A DNA stretch of 64,000 nt. It comes from Leptothoe sp034932105 (lineage in GTDB: Bacteria; Cyanobacteriota; Cyanobacteriia; Phormidesmidales; Phormidesmidaceae). The notes under the pieces were generated by a model. It was not told where the DNA came from. It saw only the letters and a program-made list of their open reading frames with translations, and did no database searches. The translations under genes were made by a program, and so were the position numbers. Positions 27,459 to 37,200 of the stretch are shown piece by piece (positions within the stretch are counted from its first letter, which is position 1; each line of letters begins with the position of its first letter). The stretch spans positions 38,379 through 102,378 of the forward strand of contig NZ_JAYGIG010000005.1 of NCBI RefSeq assembly GCF_034932105.1, given 5' to 3'.

Positions 27459-29492
27459 TCAATCGGCGGGATTGGTCTCGGAAAAATCCTGGGGTGTGAC
27501 GGTTTCGCTGGGGTTGGGGGCTTGGGCCGCTGCGGCCTCCGCCTGCCAAGTTTGGATGCGGCCCTGGGCACTGGAATAAGCCTCGGCTTGGGACGGAATT
27601 TGATCGGCGAGGCGAATGGCGGCAGCTAAACTACTGCGGGATTCGCTCTCCGCCAAACTCAGTAGGTCCCAGCTCCAGCGGTTAATTTGCTGGAGCGCGT
27701 TTTGATATTGGGAACTACTCGATGACACTTGATTGGCAGTACTAATGGCACTAGCTAAATCATTAGCGTTGCCCGACTGGGCCAGGTTATTGGCCTCTCG
27801 CAGCAGGATGCGATTTTGCTCTTGGTCGCGCCAGTTTGCTAGATCATTTTGGACTTCGCCATAGAGGGATCGACCGGGGGAAATGCGGGAGGCGGTTGCG
27901 ATCGCACCCGCTAAATCCCCCGCTGCCGCCTGCTGTCGGGCTTGTTCCAACAGGGGTCGGTCCTCAATCGATTCAATCCGACTTTGCCATTGATCGATCC
28001 GGGTTTGGGCCGCATCGGCCAAGGCCCGACCAGAGGAAATTTGGCTCGCCTCCTGAATGGCCTGCCGCAGCGCCTGGGGGGTGCCCACCGCCGCCAGCTG
28101 ATCGGCAATATCTAAAATGGGCTGATCTTCGCTGGTTTGCACCCGATTTTCCCACTGGCTAATTTGGGTAGACACCTCATCCCAACGGGGATTATCCCGA
28201 TCCACCTGTTTGGCTTGCAAAATCGCCGCCCGCAGGTCATTCACATTGCCTGGAGCCGCAAGCTGACGCGCTTCATCTAGGACGGCTAGGGCTTTGATCT
28301 CAGTTCGCCATTGGCCGATCAATTTCTGCGCCCGATCATATAGGGGACGATCTCGCCCTATGCTTTGTAAGCGGTTGATGGCGCCGTCTAAACCCAAGGC
28401 ATCACCGCTCCAAGCGCGCCGATAGGCTTCAGTAAATACCTGAAAATCAGCAATTTCCAGGTCCAACCCCTCATTTCTGGGGATGGCAGCTAAAATTTCC
28501 TCTGCCTGGGACAGTTGTTGTCGGGCTAGGGCTTCTTCCGCCACCTGCAACATGTCCTTGGCAATGGTTTTCTTCATGTCCTTGGCTTTGCCATAGAGCA
28601 CACTTTCAGGTTTGATGGAGCCCAACAGCTTCAGAGCTTCTTTAAAGCTACTGATGGTTGCTCGCTCCATCAAACGGGTCACTTTACCCAGCTTGGCGCT
28701 ATCTTCTCGGGCCAGGCCAATCAGCTTGGTCAGTTCGTCGTACTTAGTTTTAGACCAATAGTCATTACTCACATCCAGGAGCCGCACCGATAAACCAAAG
28801 GCATCTTTAAAGTTACCCTCCACCAGTTTCTCTTTGGCTTGGTCAAAGATTTCTGCCCCCTCTCCCCAAATTCTTTGCCAGCGGCGAACCTTACCTTCTA
28901 CCTGGTCGGCAGCGGCGGTTTTGGCGGGAATTTTTCGGGCGGTTGCGATCGCAGTTTCCAGCTCACCCAAATGAAACTGCTCATCCGCCAGCTCTAAGAT
29001 TTGATTGGCCCAGTCTTCCACCTTGGCGTCAATTTCAGCTCGCAGGGGATGGTCCTCGGGCAGCTTCTCAACCAGCTCAATCGCCTCTAACAAGAAGTCA
29101 ACACTACCTTGAGCCGCATAAGATTCAGCACATTGTAGCCGGACGGCTGCCGATGCCGTGGGCCAAAAAATTGCCCGACAGTTGGGCAAATTAGGTATCC
29201 TAAATAGGCTCGTAACCGCAAAGGCCAAGGTCCCCGTCAGCAGAACTAACATCGTTAGCAATAAAAACTGCCAGCTACTGATCCAGCGAAAAAGCCCTAA
29301 TCCCTTAAACCCCGATCCTGGCGTTGACGTATCCTCAACCGCTGGGACTGACACATCAGCTACATTGCCAGACGCCACACCGGCATAGGATGGAGCCGAT
29401 GGAGTTGGCCTGCGCGGTGGTACACCCGGTTGCTGGGACCGACTACGGGGAACAGCAATAGACTTGTGACGAGGATCTCGTTTGGGACTCAT
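27459..29492 (-). CDS. Single-pass membrane protein with about 55-residue helical repeats
   Basis: A 677-residue protein without an assigned function. Residues 1-70 are basic and Pro/Ser rich; one membrane helix follows (about 75-97, FLLLTMLVLLTGTLAFAVTSL). The rest is Gln/Ala-rich and alpha-helical. Residues from about 410 to 640 contain four related units of about 55 residues, each with LA..G....L..AI..A.QI followed by a Q..I..W motif (for example QLAAVGTPQALRQAIQEA). The repeats look like degenerate TPR or SEL1 helices, likely in the extracytoplasmic space. A low-complexity Pro/Ser C-terminus closes it. Confidence 0.75.
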   Translation of the reverse strand: MSPKRDPRHKSIAVPRSRSQQPGVPPRRPTPSAPSYAGVASGNVADVSVPAVEDTSTPGSGFKGLGLFRWISSWQFLLLTMLVLLTGTLAFAVTSLFRIPNLPNCRAIFWPTASAAVRLQCAESYAAQGSVDFLLEAIELVEKLPEDHPLRAEIDAKVEDWANQILELADEQFHLGELETAIATARKIPAKTAAADQVEGKVRRWQRIWGEGAEIFDQAKEKLVEGNFKDAFGLSVRLLDVSNDYWSKTKYDELTKLIGLAREDSAKLGKVTRLMERATISSFKEALKLLGSIKPESVLYGKAKDMKKTIAKDMLQVAEEALARQQLSQAEEILAAIPRNEGLDLEIADFQVFTEAYRRAWSGDALGLDGAINRLQSIGRDRPLYDRAQKLIGQWRTEIKALAVLDEARQLAAPGNVNDLRAAILQAKQVDRDNPRWDEVSTQISQWENRVQTSEDQPILDIADQLAAVGTPQALRQAIQEASQISSGRALADAAQTRIDQWQSRIESIEDRPLLEQARQQAAAGDLAGAIATASRISPGRSLYGEVQNDLANWRDQEQNRILLREANNLAQSGNANDLASAISTANQVSSSSSQYQNALQQINRWSWDLLSLAESESRSSLAAAIRLADQIPSQAEAYSSAQGRIQTWQAEAAAAQAPNPSETVTPQDFSETNPAD

Positions 29493-29579
29493 ATAACGTA
29501 TCAGCCAGAGAAAAATTTGTGCTGAATATGGCGATACTTTAGCGTACTAATTGGTAATGCATACCTCTAATTCACTAAA

Positions 29580-29646
29580 GTGGCCCAATCATAACTGAAG
29601 GCATGGGCCAAGTCATGGGCCACATTATCCTGCCAATGGGCCATTT
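29580..29646. repeat. Cluster of TGGGCCA motifs upstream of the repeat protein
   Basis: Four copies of TGGGCCA or its complement occur in about 65 bp of the 262-bp spacer before the gene that starts at 29492. They could be binding sites or chance; nothing else recognisable is in the spacer apart from the next repeat. Confidence 0.3.
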
Positions 29647-29721
29647 TGCCCTTCTATAGTTTTCCTTTATAGGTTTGTCCCGTCCCGAATCATATCAAGG
29701 TAGGGGGCTAGACACCACATC

Positions 29722-29760
29722 CCAGCTCAGGTCTTCCAACTCAGGTCTGCCAGCTCAGGA
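29722..29760. repeat. 14-bp tandem repeat across the moeA stop
   Basis: Units CCAGCTCAGGTCTT, CCAACTCAGGTCTG and a partial third CCAGCTCAGGA follow each other; the last includes the moeA stop codon. The period equals that of the repeat at 43031. Confidence 0.7.
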
Positions 29761-31047
29761 CAACCCCAACGCCAGCACCTGAATCTTTTCCCCCGACCTC
29801 ACCAGGGTTTCCCCCAGGGGTACCCTAGCCAATCCGTTAGTGCGACTGAGATTCACTAGGTTGCCAGAGCTGTGGCCACCGCTGGCTAAGGTAAATCGAT
29901 CGCCCCTATCCCCCATCGATAGCTGTCCCCATAAATAGGTCTCCCGTCGCCCCTCAGCCCGAAGATCGCTGTCCGTTGTTGCCCAGACAAACCGGGGAAA
30001 CCAGTCAGCATTTAGGCCCGAGAGCTTCCGCAGGGCGGGCTGCACAAACCGCCAAAAGCTCACCAGGGATGAAACCGGATTCCCCGGTAACCCAAAGTAA
30101 AGCTGGAGCTTCCCCCCCGGCTCAGCATCCCCAAATGTTGCCACCGTCAGGGGTTTGCCTGGCTTAACGGCCACCGAGCGAATGTGGATCGTGGCCCCCA
30201 GTTCCGCCAGGATCTGATCCACATAGTCATAGTCCCCCACCGACACCCCGCCGGAGGAAATTACCATGTCCGCCTGGGTCAGGGCCTCGGCAATGGCCTG
30301 CCGCGTCGCGGCCCGTTGGTCCGGCACAATGCCCAAGGGCACGGGCACCGCCCCCGTCTGGGCCACTAGGGCCGCTAGGGCATAGCGATTGGAATCCACA
30401 ATCTGACCAGGCCCCAGGGGCTGATTCACCTCCACCAGTTCATTCCCCGTCGATAAAATCGCCACCCGAGGCCGTCGATACACCGGCACCGGCACACATT
30501 GGGCCGCCGCCAGCACCGCTATTTCCGCCGCGCCAATCTTGACTCCAGCACCCAGCAGTTCCGCCCCGGCCTGATAAAAACTTCCCTGCTGACGCACAAA
30601 CTCCTGGGCCATGGGAGCGGTCAACACCGTCACCTGTTCCCCCTGCCTCTGGGTATTTTCCTGCATCACAATGGTATCGGCCCCCGCAGGCAGGATCCCC
30701 CCAGTAAAAATGCGCGCCGCTTCCCCCGGCTGAACCCGACGCTGGGGCACCTGTCCCGCCGGAATTTCCTCCACAACGGTGAGTTGGGTTGGCACGGTCG
30801 CCACATCCCTATACCGCACCGCATAGCCATCCATGGCCGAATTATCCCAATGGGGAAAATCCAGCTGGCTGCTGACCGTCTGCCCCAGCACCCGCCCCAG
30901 ACTATCCTCCACCGCCACCTGCTCCAAATCCGCAATGGGGGTGACCAGGTCCAAAATCAATTTTTCCGCATCGTTGGCAGGCACCATAGGCTTCGATAGA
31001 TTCAGAGTTAGATTTAATTCAGTATCAGTCACACCACACCATATCAA
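29755..31047 (-). CDS. moeA: Molybdopterin molybdenumtransferase MoeA
   Basis: Inserts molybdate into adenylylated molybdopterin to complete the molybdenum cofactor in the cytosol. Length 430 residues, normal for MoeA. Seen motifs are DNSAMDGYAV, GxxxPxGADTIVMQE, VDSNRYAL, SSGGVSVGDYDYV and FGLPGNPVSS, in family order. The true start may be the Met at residue 21 (position 30987, MVPANDAEKLILD), which fits the family N-terminus better than the longer reading. No other cofactor-biosynthesis gene is adjacent. It diverges from the aminopeptidase across 42 bp. Confidence 0.93.
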   Translation of the reverse strand: MIWCGVTDTELNLTLNLSKPMVPANDAEKLILDLVTPIADLEQVAVEDSLGRVLGQTVSSQLDFPHWDNSAMDGYAVRYRDVATVPTQLTVVEEIPAGQVPQRRVQPGEAARIFTGGILPAGADTIVMQENTQRQGEQVTVLTAPMAQEFVRQQGSFYQAGAELLGAGVKIGAAEIAVLAAAQCVPVPVYRRPRVAILSTGNELVEVNQPLGPGQIVDSNRYALAALVAQTGAVPVPLGIVPDQRAATRQAIAEALTQADMVISSGGVSVGDYDYVDQILAELGATIHIRSVAVKPGKPLTVATFGDAEPGGKLQLYFGLPGNPVSSLVSFWRFVQPALRKLSGLNADWFPRFVWATTDSDLRAEGRRETYLWGQLSMGDRGDRFTLASGGHSSGNLVNLSRTNGLARVPLGETLVRSGEKIQVLALGLS

Positions 31048-31089
31048 AGGTGACAGTTACGATCACGTTACTCAACCCATGAAAAGTCC

Positions 31090-32463
31090 ATGACCCTCGC
31101 TGCCGCCCTCAAAACCCGTCGCCAAAATCTGGCCAAGCACCTGGATACCCCCGTCATCCTCTGGGCAGGGCAGGCCTCCCCGCGCAATTTTCCCGCCAAT
31201 ACCTATCCCTTTCGGCCCAGCAGTCACTTTCTCTACTTTGCCGGACTGACCTTAGAAAATGCAGTGATTCATCTAGCAGATGGGCATCTCACCTTATTTA
31301 TGGATGAGGCTACACCGGCGGCGGCGTTATGGCATGGACCTAGTCCCACCCGCAGTGAGTTGGCCCATCAGATCGGTGCGGGCAAAGCATTACCCTTAGA
31401 GGACTTAAAACACTTTGTCAGAGAGCCCGTGGCGACGCTCAGGGTGCAGGATAGTGCGACAGCGGCCCAGCAAGAACAGCTCCTCAACCGTTCTATTCCC
31501 ATGGCTAAACAATGCCAAGGGCAAGATCTGGCTCTACTTCAGGCCATCGTCCAGCTGCGCCTGGGCCACGATCCCCAGGCGCTGGCTGAAATCCGTCAGG
31601 CTGCCAGGGTTTCAGTCAACGCCCACAAAACTGGCATGGCTGCTACGGCCATGGGCAAAGGACTGACGGAAGCTCACATTCGAGCGGCCATGGAGCAGGT
31701 AATTGTGGCGGAGGGGATGAACTGCGCCTATAACAGCATTGTTACGGTCCATGGGGAAGTCCTCCATAACAATCACTATCACCATCTGCTCGGAGAGAAT
31801 GACCTGATCCTGGCGGATGTGGGGGCAGAAACTGAGACCGGGTGGGCATCGGATATTACCCGCACCTGGCCTGTCAGTGGCACGTTCTCATCGACGCAAC
31901 GGGACCTTTATGAGGTGGTGCTGGCGGCCCATGATGCCTGTATTGAGGCAGCAAAACCGGGGGTGGAATATAAGAATTTACATCTGTTGGCCTGTCATAT
32001 CTTGGCAGAGGGACTGGTGGATCTGGGAATTCTCGTGGGTCAGCCGGAGGATTTGGTGGAGCAAGATGCCCATGCGTTGTTCTTTCCCCATGGAGTGGGG
32101 CATCTGTTGGGGCTGGATGTTCACGATATGGAGGATCTGGGGGATCTGGCGGGCTACGCCCCTGGACGTAGCCGCAGTGAGCGGTTTGGTCTGGGGTTCT
32201 TACGGCTTGACCGGCCGTTGCAGCCGGGGATGGTGGTGACGATCGAGCCTGGGTTTTATCAGGTGCCGGGGATTTTGGCGGATCGGGAAACGTGCGATCG
32301 CTACACCTCCATGGTCAACTGGGACCGCCTAGCCCAATTTGCCGATGTGCGAGGAATCCGCATCGAAGACGACGTGCTAATTACCGATCATGGCTGTGAG
32401 GTCTTGACGGCAGCATTACCTACCCAGGCAAATGAGGTGGAATCGGCAGTAGCTCAAGGTTAA
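31090..32463 (+). CDS. pepP: Xaa-Pro aminopeptidase (M24B)
   Basis: Cleaves the N-terminal residue before a proline. Residues 1-160 are the AMP_N domain; residues 175-440 are the pita-bread catalytic domain. Metal ligands are seen as Asp in LADVGAE and SDITRTW, His in PHGVGHLLGLDVHDM, Glu in TIEPGFY, and Glu in GIRIEDDVLIT, so the dinuclear site is complete. The 457 residues match PepP. Two Mn2+ are expected (family knowledge). ATG 31090 is close to the moeA promoter, in a 42-bp divergent spacer. Confidence 0.93.
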   Translation: MTLAAALKTRRQNLAKHLDTPVILWAGQASPRNFPANTYPFRPSSHFLYFAGLTLENAVIHLADGHLTLFMDEATPAAALWHGPSPTRSELAHQIGAGKALPLEDLKHFVREPVATLRVQDSATAAQQEQLLNRSIPMAKQCQGQDLALLQAIVQLRLGHDPQALAEIRQAARVSVNAHKTGMAATAMGKGLTEAHIRAAMEQVIVAEGMNCAYNSIVTVHGEVLHNNHYHHLLGENDLILADVGAETETGWASDITRTWPVSGTFSSTQRDLYEVVLAAHDACIEAAKPGVEYKNLHLLACHILAEGLVDLGILVGQPEDLVEQDAHALFFPHGVGHLLGLDVHDMEDLGDLAGYAPGRSRSERFGLGFLRLDRPLQPGMVVTIEPGFYQVPGILADRETCDRYTSMVNWDRLAQFADVRGIRIEDDVLITDHGCEVLTAALPTQANEVESAVAQG

Positions 32464-32488
32464 GGCGTTGGGATATGACACGACTTGG

Positions 32489-32513
32489 CAGGTTAGATCG
32501 TTAGCCTAACCTG
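32489..32513 (+). terminator. Hairpin after pepP
   Basis: CAGGTTAG and CTAACCTG pair exactly around a 9-nt loop, 26 bp past the stop. There is no T tract, so termination efficiency is uncertain. Confidence 0.4.
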
Positions 32514-32631
32514 GGTTAATCAGCGGGCGGGCAACAAAATTCAACTCGTTTCGTTTTTTGTAACTTAACAGCCATCCAGGATTTGCATCAGCCATACTAG
32601 CGGCCATAGTTTCCTGTACGGAAAGCAGTCT

Positions 32632-33492
32632 GTGGATAAACTTCGATCGCCTTTTCCCGTCTTCAAAGACGCACGGGATTATCAAATCCTTTGCCTGACA
32701 TTATTTCTCGGCTTGGGCGTCGCCATGCGCGACTGGTCCCTACAGCCAACCATAGTCGCCACAGCAATCTTCACCGCTCTGGCTACCCAGGGACTGCTTT
32801 CCTGGGTGATGTCACACCAGACAGTCACCTCAGACCACAAGCCAGGCTTTAATTGGCGCAGTCCCCTCATCACCGCATTGGGCCTCAGCCTCCTGCTCCG
32901 CACCGACCACGTTGCCACCATGGTCTTTGCTGCTAGCATTGCGATCGCAAGCAAATTCCTCCTCAAAACCAACAACAAACACTTCTTTAACCCCGCCAAC
33001 CTTGGCATCATCGCCGCCCTCACCCTCACCAACGATGCCTGGGTCTCCCCCGGCCAATGGGGTGACGAAATCTGGTACAGCCTAATTTTCATCAGCGCCG
33101 GCGGCATGGTGCTCAAACGCGTCGGCCGCTGGGACACCACCGGCATGTTCTTAGCCAGCTATGCCCTACTAGAAGCCGTCCGTAATCTATATCTTGGCTG
33201 GACCTGGGATGTGTGGGCCCACCGCATGTCCAGCGGCTCCCTACTGTTATTTGCATTGTTCATGGTGACCGACCCCAGATCCATTCCCAATGCCCGACCG
33301 GCCAGACTAATTTGGGCAGGCTCAATTGCATTGCTGACCTTTGTCTTACGCAATCAATTCTATCTCTCCACAGCAGTCTTCTGGGCATTGTTCTTGTTAG
33401 CACCGCTGACAATCTTGCTAGACAAACTGTGGGAATCTCCAAGGTTTGAATGGAAACAGTTTAGAAAAGTAGAGTTATCATCCGCAAGATAA
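32632..33492 (+). CDS. RnfD-like membrane protein (NQR2/RnfD family)
   Basis: A 286-residue polytopic membrane protein with about eight to nine helices. It resembles the RnfD/NqrB electron-transport subunit: the KFLLKTNNKHFFNPANLGI and MVTDPRSIP segments are the family's conserved loops. I do not see the S-G/T-A-T flavinylation motif where FMN is attached in true RnfD, and no other Rnf or Nqr subunit is nearby, so it is an orphan relative. The start is GTG. It probably works with the DUF2330 protein encoded 262 bp downstream (association inferred from order and orientation). Confidence 0.8.
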   Translation: MDKLRSPFPVFKDARDYQILCLTLFLGLGVAMRDWSLQPTIVATAIFTALATQGLLSWVMSHQTVTSDHKPGFNWRSPLITALGLSLLLRTDHVATMVFAASIAIASKFLLKTNNKHFFNPANLGIIAALTLTNDAWVSPGQWGDEIWYSLIFISAGGMVLKRVGRWDTTGMFLASYALLEAVRNLYLGWTWDVWAHRMSSGSLLLFALFMVTDPRSIPNARPARLIWAGSIALLTFVLRNQFYLSTAVFWALFLLAPLTILLDKLWESPRFEWKQFRKVELSSAR

Positions 33493-33592
33493 ACAAAAAG
33501 CGTCTCACAAGAGTTCTTCTAATTTTCTTCTAATTAAAGCAAAAAACATCTACCCACATAAAACATCCTTTCTTGGGCGGTTGCCCAGCGGG

Positions 33593-33659
33593 TGAGGTGG
33601 GTTAACCGCTAACGCCCATCAGGGAAAATTTTGCAAACACTCCTGAAAAACCCACCTCA
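33593..33659 (+). promoter_or_regulatory. Long inverted repeat in the RnfD-DUF2330 spacer
   Basis: TGAGGTGGGTT (33593-33603) pairs exactly with AACCCACCTCA (33649-33659) across 45 nt that contains a nested TCAGG/CCTGA pair. This predicts a structured RNA about 95 bp upstream of the DUF2330 start. It may attenuate or stabilise the transcript. Confidence 0.4.
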
Positions 33660-33754
33660 TTGCTCCTCCGAGCAGGGGATGAGACATCGGATTCAGGCAA
33701 CAAATCCTGCATTAACCCCCAATCTTTAATCTTTTTCGAGTTAGGAAACCCTCC

Positions 33755-35236
33755 ATGACTAACCTGTTACGCATGGCAATGGTAGCCATCATCGCCATCG
33801 TCACCATCACCCTCCACCCTCAACCGGCTCATGCCTTCTGCGGCTTCTACGTCGCCAAGGCAGACACCGAGCTATACAACAAAGCCTCCCAGGTCGCCAT
33901 TGCCCGCAACGGTAACCACACCGTCCTCACCATGGGCAACGACTACCAGGGAGACGTCAGCGACTTTGCCCTGGTAGTGCCCGTCCCCACCATCATTGGC
34001 GAAGGCCAGGTGGACGTTGCCGAGAAAATAGTCCTAGATCGCCTCGACGCCTTTAGCGCCCCCCGCCTAGTGGAATATTTCGACAGTGACCCCTGCGAAA
34101 TTATGACCCACCTGCGACAGTTCGAATTAAGCGCCGCAGATGGTGTAGCTCGTGCCCAAGTATCCCCAGCACCCACATCTTCGGCAGCACTCGGTGTCAC
34201 CATTGAAGAACAATTCTCCGTCGGAGAATATGACATCCTCATTCTCAGCGCCCGCGAATCGGATGGGTTAGAAACCTGGCTCCGACAAAATCAATACCAA
34301 CTACCCAACGGAGCTAGCCAGGTATTGGCTCCCTACATTCGTCAGGGAATGAAATTCTTCGTCGCCAGGGTCAACCTGGATGAGTTTGATAGCAGTGGAT
34401 ACCAATCCCTACGACCGCTACAAATCACCTACGACTCACCCAAATTCATGCTACCCATCCGCCTGGGTATGCTCAACGCCGCAGGTGACCAGGATCTGAT
34501 CGTCTATTTACTATCACCGCAGGGTCGCATCGAACTGACCAACTACCGCACAGTGAATATCCCCACTGATATTGACTTACCCCTATTTGTTCAGAATGAC
34601 TTTGGCGAAGTTTACCCAGAAATGTTTCAGCGCCGCTATGAGCAAGAAAATAAAAATGTGGCGTTCTTGGAATATGCCTGGGATATGCGCAGCTGCGACC
34701 CCTGTTCTGCTCCCGTCTTAAGCCCGGATGAGCTAGAAGCAGCGGGCGTCAACTGGGTGAACCCATCCCCCCAACAGCGACGACCAGCCCCCGGTTCCGT
34801 CATCGCCCCGCCTCTCCCAGAGCCGTCTTCCATCTTTATCTCCCGGCTCCATGTGCGCTACAGCCGTGACAAGTTTCCCGAAGACCTGATGTTTCAGACC
34901 ACCTCCAACCATCAATTTTTCCAAGGACGCTATGTCACACGCCATGCCTTTACTGGCAGCCTTGACTGTCCGGCCCGGCTACGGGAGGAATATCCTAACG
35001 CAGAAGCTCGACGTCAACTAGAGGAATGGACCGGCCAAACGTATCGGGACATTGTCAACGGTGCTGAAGATCTGGGGGAGCAGTATTTACGCAGTTTAAT
35101 GACCCGGTTTGAGCAAGAGTCGCAAAATCTAGCCCGTCTGACCGGTCGGGATCTTCAAACCATCCGCCAGCGGATCAGCGACGAGGTCCCCCAGCCCACA
35201 CCGTCCCCCTGGTTAATCCGATATCCCAAAAGCTAG
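33755..35236 (+). CDS. Exported DUF2330 protein
   Basis: A 493-residue protein. Residues 1-27 are a signal peptide ending in PAHAF. The mature start CGFYVAKAD with GNDYQGDVSDFALVVPVP is the conserved N-terminal signature of DUF2330. Two cysteines near Asp-Pro (FDSDPC at about 113, CDPC later at about 312-315) could form a disulfide or bind a metal. No catalytic motif is evident. The role is unknown; adjacency to an RnfD-like membrane protein suggests a membrane redox or metal-related task (inference). Confidence 0.82.
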   Translation: MTNLLRMAMVAIIAIVTITLHPQPAHAFCGFYVAKADTELYNKASQVAIARNGNHTVLTMGNDYQGDVSDFALVVPVPTIIGEGQVDVAEKIVLDRLDAFSAPRLVEYFDSDPCEIMTHLRQFELSAADGVARAQVSPAPTSSAALGVTIEEQFSVGEYDILILSARESDGLETWLRQNQYQLPNGASQVLAPYIRQGMKFFVARVNLDEFDSSGYQSLRPLQITYDSPKFMLPIRLGMLNAAGDQDLIVYLLSPQGRIELTNYRTVNIPTDIDLPLFVQNDFGEVYPEMFQRRYEQENKNVAFLEYAWDMRSCDPCSAPVLSPDELEAAGVNWVNPSPQQRRPAPGSVIAPPLPEPSSIFISRLHVRYSRDKFPEDLMFQTTSNHQFFQGRYVTRHAFTGSLDCPARLREEYPNAEARRQLEEWTGQTYRDIVNGAEDLGEQYLRSLMTRFEQESQNLARLTGRDLQTIRQRISDEVPQPTPSPWLIRYPKS

Positions 35237-35356
35237 TCTGGTGCCCACCAGACTAATGGACATCAATAGGGGCATCCCTTGTGGATGCCCTGGGGTAACC
35301 ATCGGCCATGGTGGCCAGACATTAATCGCCAACCAACCCGCTAGAATAGCTAGAAA

Positions 35357-37153
35357 TTGTGTCTAGCTATATCTATGCCCTTGCGGATGTTCAAACGATT
35401 TGGTCGGTGGCCCTACTGGTTAATGGGCTTAGTGATGGTGGTAGCATTCTCCAGCTGCTCTCTAGACAACTTCAAAGCCAGCGACACCCAAGTATCGCGC
35501 CTGGTCTATAGCGTCCTCAGCGATCCCAAGACTTTTAACTCCGCCCTGAACAATGAACAGCCCAATATTTTTGGCCTTACTTATGCGGGACTGATCACTG
35601 AGAACTATGAAACCGGCAAGATTGAACCCGAGCTAGCTGAGTCTTGGCAATTTTCCGCCGATGGTTTGGCCCTCACCTATACCCTGCGAGAGGGCCTGAA
35701 ATGGTCTGACGGTGCACCCCTAACCGCCGACGATGTGGTCTTTACCTATAACGACATCTATCTAAACGAAGCCATTCCCACCCAAATTCGCGACGTTCTG
35801 CGGGTTGGCGAAGCAGGTACCCTACCCAAAATCACCAAAATCAACCAACGCCAGGTCAAGTTTGAAGTCCCCGAGCCCTACGCCCCCTTCCTGCGCAATA
35901 CCGGTGTAAACATCCTGCCAAAGCACGCCTTGGCAAAGACCCTGACGGAGACAGATTCCGAAGGTAACCCCCTGTTTCTATCCACCTGGGGTACCAACAC
36001 ACCACCCACAGACATCATTGTCAATGGCCCCTTTAGGCTCAAGGCCTTTACCCCAGGTGAACGGGTCATATTTGAACGCAACCCCCACTATTGGCGTACG
36101 GATCAACAGGGTAATCCCCAGCCCTACCTAGAAGAAATTATTTGGCAGGTGGTGGAATCCCAAGACAGTGAGTTCGTCCAATTTCGCTCCGGCGGCCTAG
36201 ACCTGACCGGTGTTACGCCCGATAACTTTTCCCTCCTCAAACGGGAAGAAAAACGGGGCGACTTTACCGTCTATAACGGCGGTCCTTCCCCCGGCAGCCT
36301 ATTTATTTCCTTTAACCTCAACAAGGGTGCCCGAGGTGGCAAACCCCTGGTAAATCCCATCAAATCCAAATGGTTTAACACCTTAGAATTTCGGCAGGCT
36401 GTGGCCTACGCCATTGACCGCCCGACCATGTTAAACAACATCTATCAAGGCTTGGGCGTCCTCCAGGACTCATCCATTTTCCCCCTCAGTCCCTATTCCG
36501 CCAGCCCCGAGAAAGACGGCATTAAGGCCTATAACTACGACCTGGAAACCGCCAAAGACCTACTGCTATCCGCTGGCTTTCAATATGACACCAACAATCA
36601 ACTGATAGATAGCGAAGGTAACCAGGTGCGCTTTACCCTGATCACCAATGCTGGCAATAAAGTCCGTGAAGCGATCGGAGCCCAAATCAAACAGGATTTG
36701 AGTAAAATTGGCATCACCGTAGATTTTACCCCCATCAGCTGGGGTTCCCTGGTGGAAAAACTAGGGGATAGCCTGGATTGGGAATGCCATCTGATTAGCC
36801 TTGGCGGCGGATTGGAACCCAATGGCGGCTCCAATGTGTGGAATCCAGATGGCGGCCTCCATGCTTTTAATCAAAAACCCCTACCTGGGCAAGATCCGAT
36901 TGAGGGTCGTGTAGTGGCGGATTGGGAAACAGAAATCGGCCAGCTATATATCAAAGGAGCCCAAGAGCTAGACGAGGCCAAGCGCCGTGAAATATACGTG
37001 GAAGCCCAACGGATCGTCCAGGAACAGTTGCCATTTATCTATTTGATCAACCAGTACTCCATGTCCGCCATTCGGAACAAAATTCAGAATGTCAAATATT
37101 CACCCCTAGGAGCCCTATGGAATATTTACGAACTTAGCTTGGCCCAAAAATAA
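35357..37153 (+). CDS. Peptide/nickel-type ABC substrate-binding lipoprotein
   Basis: A 598-residue solute-binding protein of the SBP_bac_5 (DppA/OppA) family, anchored outside the membrane by a lipid. A hydrophobic segment leads to the lipobox FSSC, so Cys becomes the N-terminus. Family motifs include SDPKTFNSALNNE, LAESWQFSADGLALTYTLREGLKWSDGAPLTADDVVF and QAVAYAIDRPTML. GTG 35357 is the longest start; ATG 35375 (MPLRMF) is equally possible and shortens the N-terminus by six residues. No permease or ATPase gene adjoins, so it depends on a transporter elsewhere. A dispersed repeat lies just downstream. Confidence 0.9.
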   Translation: MCLAISMPLRMFKRFGRWPYWLMGLVMVVAFSSCSLDNFKASDTQVSRLVYSVLSDPKTFNSALNNEQPNIFGLTYAGLITENYETGKIEPELAESWQFSADGLALTYTLREGLKWSDGAPLTADDVVFTYNDIYLNEAIPTQIRDVLRVGEAGTLPKITKINQRQVKFEVPEPYAPFLRNTGVNILPKHALAKTLTETDSEGNPLFLSTWGTNTPPTDIIVNGPFRLKAFTPGERVIFERNPHYWRTDQQGNPQPYLEEIIWQVVESQDSEFVQFRSGGLDLTGVTPDNFSLLKREEKRGDFTVYNGGPSPGSLFISFNLNKGARGGKPLVNPIKSKWFNTLEFRQAVAYAIDRPTMLNNIYQGLGVLQDSSIFPLSPYSASPEKDGIKAYNYDLETAKDLLLSAGFQYDTNNQLIDSEGNQVRFTLITNAGNKVREAIGAQIKQDLSKIGITVDFTPISWGSLVEKLGDSLDWECHLISLGGGLEPNGGSNVWNPDGGLHAFNQKPLPGQDPIEGRVVADWETEIGQLYIKGAQELDEAKRREIYVEAQRIVQEQLPFIYLINQYSMSAIRNKIQNVKYSPLGALWNIYELSLAQK

Positions 37154-37200
37154 TTGATGGATGATTTATGGCCATTGCCGATTTATGAGTGTGCCTAAAA

